Assembly: GCA_021414185.1 (NCBI GenBank)
Contig: JAIOOZ010000411.1
Location: 1 to 18,621, forward strand
Reading direction: 5' to 3'
From: Betaproteobacteria bacterium
GTDB lineage: Bacteria; Pseudomonadota; Gammaproteobacteria; Burkholderiales; SG8-41
Length of the DNA: 18,621 nucleotides
A program made the translations under genes and the position numbers. Shown one piece after another: positions 13,260-18,621 of this stretch; position 1 is the first letter of the stretch, and each line of letters opens with the position of its first letter. The notes beneath the pieces are model-generated. The model was not told where the DNA came from. It worked only from the letters and a program-made list of their open reading frames with translations, and ran no database searches.

Positions 13260-14462
13260 TCAGGTTTTCAGCACCGCGGCGATGGCCTTGGCGACGTAGT
13301 CGATGTTGCGCGTGTTGAGCGCGGCGACGCAGATGCGGCCGGTACTGACGGCGTAAATGCCGTAGTCGGCGCGCATCTTCTCCACCTGGGCGGCGGTCAG
13401 GCCGGTGTAGGAGAACATGCCGCGCTGGACCTTGATGAACTCGAAACCCGTGGCGCCGGCGGCGGTCAGCTTCTCGACCAGGCTGTTGCGCATGGCGCGG
13501 ATGCGGTCACGCATGCCACCCAGTTCGTCTTCCCACTGCTGGCGCAGTTCGGCGCTGGCGAGGACCGCGGCAACGACGGCGCCGCCATGGGTGGGCGGAT
13601 TGGAGTAATTGGTACGGATCACACGCTTGACCTGCGACAGCACGCGCGCCGATTCGTCCTTGTCGGCGGTGACGATGGTCAGGGCGCCGACGCGCTCGCC
13701 GTAGAGCGAGAAGGATTTGCTGAAGCTGCTGGAGACGACGAACTGCAGGCCGGAGGCGGAGAACAGGTCGAGCGCGGCAGCGTCGGGCTTGATGCCGTCG
13801 GCGAAGCCCTGGTAGGCCATGTCGATAAAGGCCACCAGGTTTCGCTCCTTGATCGCGGCGACAACTTCGGCCCATTGCGCAGCGGTCAGGTCGGCACCGG
13901 TCGGGTTGTGGCAGCAGGCGTGCAGGACGACGATCGACTTGGCGGGCATCGCGGCCAGCGCGGCCTTCATGCCGGCGAAATTGACGCCGCGCGTGGCGGC
14001 ATCGTAGTAGGCGTAGTTCTCGACCTTGAAGCCGGCACCTTCGAACAGCGCACGGTGGTTTTCCCAACTCGGGTCGCTGATATAGACCGCCGAATCGGGT
14101 AGCAGGCGCTTCAGGTAGTCGGCGCCGACCTTGAGCGCGCCGGTGCCGCCGAGGCATTGGCAGGTGATGGCGCGGCCGGCGGCGAGCAGCTCCGAATCCT
14201 TGCCGAACATCAGGTTCTGCACCGCGCCGTTGTAGGCAGGTGTGCCTTCGATCGGCTGGTAGCCGCGCGGCGGCTGGGCTTCGAGGCGGGCTTTTTCGGC
14301 GGACTTTACGGCTGCGAGCAGCGGGATCTTGCCGTCATCACCGAAATAGACGCCGACGCCGAGGTTGACCTTGTTGGGGTTCTTATCGGCATTGAAGGCT
14401 TCGTTAAGGCCCAGGATGGGGTCGCGGGGTGCCATTTCGACGGCGGCAAAAATCGAGCTCAT
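13260..14462 (-). CDS. tyrB: Aromatic/aspartate aminotransferase (class I, AspC/TyrB type)
   Basis: This 400-residue PLP enzyme transfers amino groups between aspartate or aromatic amino acids and 2-oxoglutarate. It has the full family length. Visible are the cofactor-binding GGTGALK (105-111), CCHNPTG (183-189), the Asp at 214 in FIDMAYQGF, and the Schiff-base lysine Lys249 in SSSFSKSFSLYGERVGAL. The Asp versus aromatic preference cannot be settled by eye; the symbol follows common usage for this betaproteobacterial subgroup. CGGAG lies 6 nt upstream of ATG 14462. It is divergent from uvrB with about 150 nt between the starts. Confidence 0.93.
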   Translation of the reverse strand: MSSIFAAVEMAPRDPILGLNEAFNADKNPNKVNLGVGVYFGDDGKIPLLAAVKSAEKARLEAQPPRGYQPIEGTPAYNGAVQNLMFGKDSELLAAGRAITCQCLGGTGALKVGADYLKRLLPDSAVYISDPSWENHRALFEGAGFKVENYAYYDAATRGVNFAGMKAALAAMPAKSIVVLHACCHNPTGADLTAAQWAEVVAAIKERNLVAFIDMAYQGFADGIKPDAAALDLFSASGLQFVVSSSFSKSFSLYGERVGALTIVTADKDESARVLSQVKRVIRTNYSNPPTHGGAVVAAVLASAELRQQWEDELGGMRDRIRAMRNSLVEKLTAAGATGFEFIKVQRGMFSYTGLTAAQVEKMRADYGIYAVSTGRICVAALNTRNIDYVAKAIAAVLKT

Positions 14463-14613
14463 GAATACTCCGGATACTTGAAGGGTTTAAAAGTCGGCGA
14501 CGGCACTACGGCGTTGCTCTGTTGCAGTGCGATACGCGCAATAATAACCCATTGACGGGATGCCTTCGATCAGGTTTTTCCCGGCTTTCCATAAGCAAAT
14601 AAGTGGGTTACCG

Positions 14614-16544
14614 GTGGCTGAGATCATTGAACTGAAGGGCAGAGTGGTGGAGTTCGCGGGCAGCCCGTGGCGCCTGCACCAGCCGTTTCTGCCGGCCGGC
14701 GACCAGCCCGAGGCGATCCGCCTGCTGACGGAGGGCATAGCGGACGGGCTTTCCTTCCAGACCCTGCTCGGCGTGACAGGCTCGGGCAAGACCTACACCA
14801 TGGCCAACGTCATCGCCCGACTCGGCCGACCGGCGCTGGTGCTGGCGCCGAACAAGACGCTGGCGGCGCAGTTGTATTCGGAATTCCGCGAGTTTTTTCC
14901 GGAAAACGCGGTCGAGTATTTCGTCTCGTATTACGACTACTACCAGCCCGAGGCCTATGTGCCCTCGCGTGACCTGTTCATCGAGAAGGATTCCTCGATC
15001 AACGAGCACATCGAGCAGATGCGCCTGTCGGCGACCAAGAGCCTGCTGGAACGGCGCGACGTGGTGATCGTGTGCACCGTGTCGGCGATCTATGGCATCG
15101 GCGATCCGGTCTCGACATCTTTCCGGCGGAAAACGCCGAGAGCGCCGTGCGCATCACGCTGTTCGACGACGAGCTGGAATCGCTGACGCTGTTCGACCCG
15201 TTGACCGGGCACACGCGGCAGAAGCTGGGCCGCTTCACGGTGTTTCCGTCCAGCCATTACGTCACGCCGCGTGCCACGGTGCTGAAGGCCGTCGAAGCGA
15301 TCAAGGAGGAGTTGCGCCAGCGCATCGAGTTCTTTCAGGCGAATCAGAAACTGGTCGAGTGCCAGCGCATCGAGCAACGCACCCGCTTCGACCTCGAAAT
15401 GCTCGACCAGCTGGGCTTTTGCAAGGGCATCGAGAACTATTCGCGGCACCTGTCGGGGCGCCAGCCCGGCGAGCCGCCGCCGACGCTCTACGACTACCTG
15501 CCGAATGACGCGATCATGTTCGTCGATGAATCGCACGTGACGATTCCTCAAGTGGGCGGCATGTACAAGGGCGACCGCTCGCGCAAGGAAAACCTGGTCG
15601 ATTACGGCTTCCGCCTGCCTTCGGCGCTGGACAACCGGCCGCTGAAGTTCGAGGAATTCGAGAAGCTGATGCCACAGACGGTGTTCGTTTCGGCGACGCC
15701 GGCCGACTACGAGGAAAAGCACCAGGGCCAGGTGGTCGAGCAACTGGTGCGGCCGACCGGGCTGGTCGATCCGGTGGTCGAGGTGCGCCCGGCCAGTACC
15801 CAGGTCGATGACCTGCTGTCCGAATGCAAGAAGCGCATCGCGCTCGGCGAGCGTGTGCTGGTGACGACGTTGACCAAGCGGCTGGCGGAGCAGCTCACGG
15901 AATACCTCAACGACAACGGCATCAAGGTGCGCTACCTGCACTCGGACATCGACACCGTGGAGCGCGTCGAGATCATTCGCGACCTTCGCCTGGGCGAATT
16001 CGATGTGCTGGTGGGCATCAACCTGCTGCGCGAGGGGCTGGACATTCCCGAGGTGTCGCTGGTGGCCATCCTCGATGCCGACAAGGAAGGCTTCCTGCGA
16101 TCGACGCGCTCGCTGATCCAGACCATGGGCCGCGCCGCGCGCCATCTCAACGGCACGGCCATACTTTATGCCGATCGGATCACCGATTCGATGCGGCGGG
16201 CGACGGGCGAAACGGCGCGTCGACGGGCGAAGCAGTTGGCGCACAATGAAGCCGAGGGCATTACTCCGATCGGCGTCAAGAAGCGTATCAAGGACATGAT
16301 CGATGGTGTGTACGATGCCGATACGGCAGTACGTGACCTCAAGGCGGCGCAGGAGGCGGCGCGTTACGAGGTGATGAGCGAGAAGGAGTTGTCGCGCGAG
16401 ATCAAGAGGCTGGAGAAGGCCATGCAGGAACACGCAAGGAATCTGGAGTTCGAGGCAGCGGCAGCGGCCCGCGACGAGTTGTTCCGCATCCAGAGGCTGG
16501 CTTTCGGTGGCGAGGCCCATGATGCCCCGGGGGATGCCGCATGA
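14614..16544 (+). pseudogene. uvrB: Excinuclease ABC subunit B, with internal deletion and frameshift
   Basis: UvrB is the damage-verifying helicase-like subunit of nucleotide excision repair. The first part (GTG 14614 to about 15108) is normal: Walker A GVTGSGKT, beta-hairpin region YYDYYQPEAYVPSRD and then SAIYGIGDP. At about 15109 the frame changes by two bases and the text resumes at LDIFPAE; compared with E. coli UvrB as I remember it, residues about 152-199, half of the UvrA-binding domain 2, are absent (about 142 nt). The second part to 16544 is intact, with helicase motifs (LPLKFEEF block, VRYLHSDIDT, LREGLDIPEV, QTMGRAAR) and the C-terminal UVR motif. An upstream in-frame ATG at 14560 is less family-like. 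It overlaps the phosphatase gene by 4 nt. A true mutation or an assembly error are both possible. Confidence 0.88.
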
Positions 16545-17014
16545 CCAGGCACTGCGTGCTGTTCGTCTGCACCGGGAACATCTGCCGTTCGCCCACGGCG
16601 GAAGGGGTTGCGCGCGGCCTGGCGCAGAAGCACGGTGTCGCGCACCTGTTCGAATTCGATTCCGCCGGCACCCATGACTACCATGTCGGCGAGCCGCCCG
16701 ATCCGCGCACCGTCAGGGCGGCGGCGAAACGTGGTTACGACCTCTCGCCGCTACGTGCGCGGCGCGTGACCGAGTTCGATTTTGTCCGTTTCGACCGGGT
16801 GCTGGCCATGGACCGCGAGCATCTGGCCTTGCTGAAACGCGCCTGTCCGCCGCCGCATCACGGCAAGTTGGGGCTGTTCCTCGACTTTGGCGAACGCGTC
16901 GAGGTGGACGAGGTGCCGGACCCCTACTACGGCGATGCGCGGGGCTTCGAGCATGTACTCGACCTTGTCGAGGATGCGGCGACGCGGATGATTCTCAAGC
17001 TCGCCGCCAATTGA
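16541..17014 (+). CDS. Low-molecular-weight protein tyrosine phosphatase
   Basis: This 157-residue cytoplasmic phosphatase has the N-terminal P-loop CTGNICR (C-x5-R, Cys10 and Arg16) followed by SPTAE, and the general-acid DP motif in VPDPYYGD (Asp127). Both catalytic parts and the family length (about 155) are present. The ATG overlaps the uvrB stop as ATGA, so it depends on transcription from uvrB. In other bacteria such enzymes act on tyrosine kinases of exopolysaccharide export or on small-molecule phosphates; nothing here tells the substrate. Confidence 0.95.
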   Translation: MTRHCVLFVCTGNICRSPTAEGVARGLAQKHGVAHLFEFDSAGTHDYHVGEPPDPRTVRAAAKRGYDLSPLRARRVTEFDFVRFDRVLAMDREHLALLKRACPPPHHGKLGLFLDFGERVEVDEVPDPYYGDARGFEHVLDLVEDAATRMILKLAAN

Positions 17015-17049
17015 CACGAAACGGGCGCCCTGGGGCGCCCGTTTCGTGT
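17014..17049. terminator. Bidirectional hairpin terminator between phosphatase gene and rne
   Basis: ACACGAAACGGGCGCC (17014-17029) pairs perfectly over 16 bp with 17034-17049 around a CTGG loop. It starts at the last base of the phosphatase stop codon and lies 16 nt from the rne stop, so it serves both convergent genes. U-tracts are short on both sides (the A/T part is inside the stem), but stem strength and position make termination likely. Confidence 0.8.
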
Positions 17050-17064
17050 TCCCGACTACCCGCT

Positions 17065-18621
17065 TCAGTCGTTCTTGGTTTCCACCATCTGCAGGGGTTC
17101 GTTGACAATCACCGGTGCCGGCCTGGGTTTGCGGCCCAGGGGCTGCGCCGGCGCGAAGCTGTCGGCGGGCGGCGCGGCATGGCTGGTCTCGACCAGCTCC
17201 AGCCCGGCTTGTTGCAGTGATCCCGAAAGATCCACCGGAGCCGGCTTCGGTGCCGGCGGCACGATGATTGGATCGGCGGCAGGCATCACCGGCTGAGGCG
17301 GCGCCGCGACGAATTGCGGGGCAGGCTCGGCAACGGGCGCCGGGGTGGGAACGGCGACCGGCAGCGGAATCGGCTCCGCCACCACGACGGCCGTCGGGGC
17401 GACCGGTTCGGCGGCGGCGGGCGCTGGTGGCTGTTCCACCGTAGCGACGGCTACCAGTTCTGCGACCGGGGCTTCGGCGACGATAGGCGCGAAGGCTGGC
17501 GTCGGGGGCGACTGCGGTGCAACGGCTTCGGTCACGACCGTTGCCAACCCCGATGTTTGATCGGCGACGAGTCCGGCGCTTACGGCTGGAGCGACTTCCG
17601 GTATGCTGTTTTCCTCGCCACGACCACGGCCGCGACCACGACCACGACTCCGGCGACCGCTACGAGCTTCGCCGTCCTGACCCTGGCCGCTGTCATTGTC
17701 GGAAGTCGGCGCTGACGCTACGGCATTTTGCGCGTCGTTGCGCGGCGGACGCGGCTCACGTGGTTCCCGTGGCTCTCTTTGCTCCTTGGGTTCGCGCGGC
17801 GGACGCGGTTCCCTGGGTTCGCGGGCCTCCTTGCCTTCACGCGGCTCGCGTGGTTCGCGCGGTTTGCGTGGGTTGCCTTCGCCTTGGACTTCGTCGCGCT
17901 TGGCTTGCGGGCGCGGAGCCTGCTCGCTGCGTTCCTTGCGTTCGCCGCCTTCGCGATTGTCGCGGCCGCCACGCCCGCCTTCGCGGTTGCGGTCGCGCCC
18001 GCCACGCCCGCCTTCGCGGTTGCGGTCGCGTCCGCTGTCACGGCGTGGCGGACGATCGGCCTTCCCGGCGACGACGACCGGCGTTTCTTCCTTCTTGTCC
18101 CCCATCAAAAAGGACATGATCTTGCCGAAGAAGCCGCCATTGCCGGCGGGTGCGGCGTTGGCGACAGGCGCCTCGGTCCTCGGTGCGACGATCGGTGCCG
18201 GCTGGTCCGGGGTGATGCCCTTGACCGCGGCTTCGATCTTGGCCGGCTTGGCTTCGCCGGCCTGGGCCGAAGGCGGCTGGTAGGTTTCCTCGATCGGCTT
18301 TTCCGCCATCTGGTAGCTGGCGAGGGCGACGCCCTCGGCATTGAGCTGGTCGTGGCGCAGGCGGATGATTTCATGCGCCGGCGTTTCCAGGTGGCGATTG
18401 GGAACGATCACCAGATTGACGCGGTGGCGCATCTCGATGCGCGAGATGTCGACGCGCTTCTCGTTGAGCAGGAAGGTACCGACATCGACCGGGACCTGGC
18501 AGTGCAGGGCGCCGGTGTTTTCCTTCATGGCCTCCTCTTCGAGGATGCGCAGGATGTGCAGCGCGGCGGATTCGGTGCTGCGGATGTGGCCGGTGCCGGT
18601 GCAGCGCGGGCAGGTGATGTA
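17065..18621 (-). CDS. rne: Ribonuclease E, 3' part (N-terminal catalytic half outside window)
   Basis: The frame is open to the right edge; 518 residues are visible. It begins with TCPRCTGTGHIR, the zinc-link Cys pair (CPRC) that joins RNase E dimers into a tetramer, and the following EEEAMKENTGALHC and LLNEKRVDISRIEMRH are the small domain ending the catalytic half. The tail, about 400 residues, is disordered-looking: an MSFLMGDKKEE segment, RNREGGRGG repeats of an 11-residue period, PREP/REPR-rich stretches and then long Ala/Pro/Val-rich linkers to the C-terminal VNEPLQMVETKND. By analogy the Arg-rich part binds RNA and the rest scaffolds degradosome partners. Whether all of it is translated in one frame is supported by the unbroken frame. 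Confidence 0.92.
   Translation of the reverse strand, partial: YITCPRCTGTGHIRSTESAALHILRILEEEAMKENTGALHCQVPVDVGTFLLNEKRVDISRIEMRHRVNLVIVPNRHLETPAHEIIRLRHDQLNAEGVALASYQMAEKPIEETYQPPSAQAGEAKPAKIEAAVKGITPDQPAPIVAPRTEAPVANAAPAGNGGFFGKIMSFLMGDKKEETPVVVAGKADRPPRRDSGRDRNREGGRGGRDRNREGGRGGRDNREGGERKERSEQAPRPQAKRDEVQGEGNPRKPREPREPREGKEAREPREPRPPREPKEQREPREPREPRPPRNDAQNAVASAPTSDNDSGQGQDGEARSGRRSRGRGRGRGRGEENSIPEVAPAVSAGLVADQTSGLATVVTEAVAPQSPPTPAFAPIVAEAPVAELVAVATVEQPPAPAAAEPVAPTAVVVAEPIPLPVAVPTPAPVAEPAPQFVAAPPQPVMPAADPIIVPPAPKPAPVDLSGSLQQAGLELVETSHAAPPADSFAPAQPLGRKPRPAPVIVNEPLQMVETKND
17968..18030. repeat. 33-bp tandem repeat in the rne tail
   Basis: Two identical 30-nt units, 17968-17997 and 18001-18030, are spaced by a period of 33 nt, and a degenerate third unit precedes them (about 17935-17967). 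On the minus strand each unit codes for the 11-residue cycle RDRNREGGRGG. Such repeats can change copy number without loss of frame. Confidence 0.75.

Noticed and set aside
14463..14613. Promoters and a LexA box between tyrB and uvrB
   Set aside because: TTGACG at 14552-14557 has no good -10 partner, and no CTG-N10-CAG pattern was seen; not supported well enough.
15090..16520. Long minus-strand open frame (476 codons) opposite uvrB
   Set aside because: It mirrors the conserved UvrB sequence and reads as low-complexity Arg/Leu/His; a shadow.
17930..18030. Short tandem repeats as a CRISPR array
   Set aside because: Period of 33 nt without unique spacers, in frame within rne; these are codon repeats.

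Overview
The window looks like a GC-rich betaproteobacterial chromosome, most likely of the Rhodocyclaceae or a neighbouring family. This rests on the style of the housekeeping block (tyrB-type aminotransferase, uvrB, low-molecular-weight phosphatase, rne with a long Arg/Pro/Ala-rich tail) and on a Neisseria dRS3-type repeat inside hsdR. The assignment is inference, because no 16S gene or other taxonomic marker is present.

Left part (1-10005, all on the plus strand): a type I restriction-modification locus stretched by accessory genes. It opens with the 3' end of hsdR, which overlaps a full two-TRD hsdS by 4 nt. A run of defence-type genes follows: an FRG-domain protein and a DUF262 protein (4-nt overlap), a GIY-YIG/DUF4357 protein, a HEPN-like protein with an R-x4-H motif, and a protein with an RNase H-like (DUF429-type) acidic pattern (4-nt overlap with the HEPN gene). 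An AT-rich regulatory gap carries a palindrome and a partial second copy of it. Then come a class II Fic protein with a C-terminal winged-helix-like region and finally hsdM. The methyltransferase gene is thus about 5.7 kb away from hsdS. Base composition changes in steps: hsdR, fic and hsdM are GC-rich, FRG-DUF262 and the hsdS recognition domains are visibly AT-richer, and the gap before fic is the most AT-rich. This suggests accretion of separately acquired modules.

Middle part (10122-13205): ordinary small genes. A secreted glycine-zipper protein on the plus strand converges on a minus-strand series: a 63-aa protein, a small membrane protein overlapping a periplasmic FKBP isomerase, an unknown 119-aa protein, a DUF3820 protein overlapping YjdM/PhnA, and a cupin. 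Upstream of this series lies tRNA-Asn(GUU) with a clear promoter and terminator.

Right part (13260-18621): a minus-strand aromatic/aspartate aminotransferase, divergent from uvrB, which overlaps a low-molecular-weight protein tyrosine phosphatase gene. As given, uvrB lacks about 48 codons and changes frame at about 15109, so it is either a real deletion or an assembly error. A perfect 16-bp hairpin separates the phosphatase gene from the convergent 3' part of rne, which runs off the right edge.

The best candidates for something undescribed are the HEPN plus RNase H-like gene pair and the FRG plus DUF262 pair inside the type I locus.
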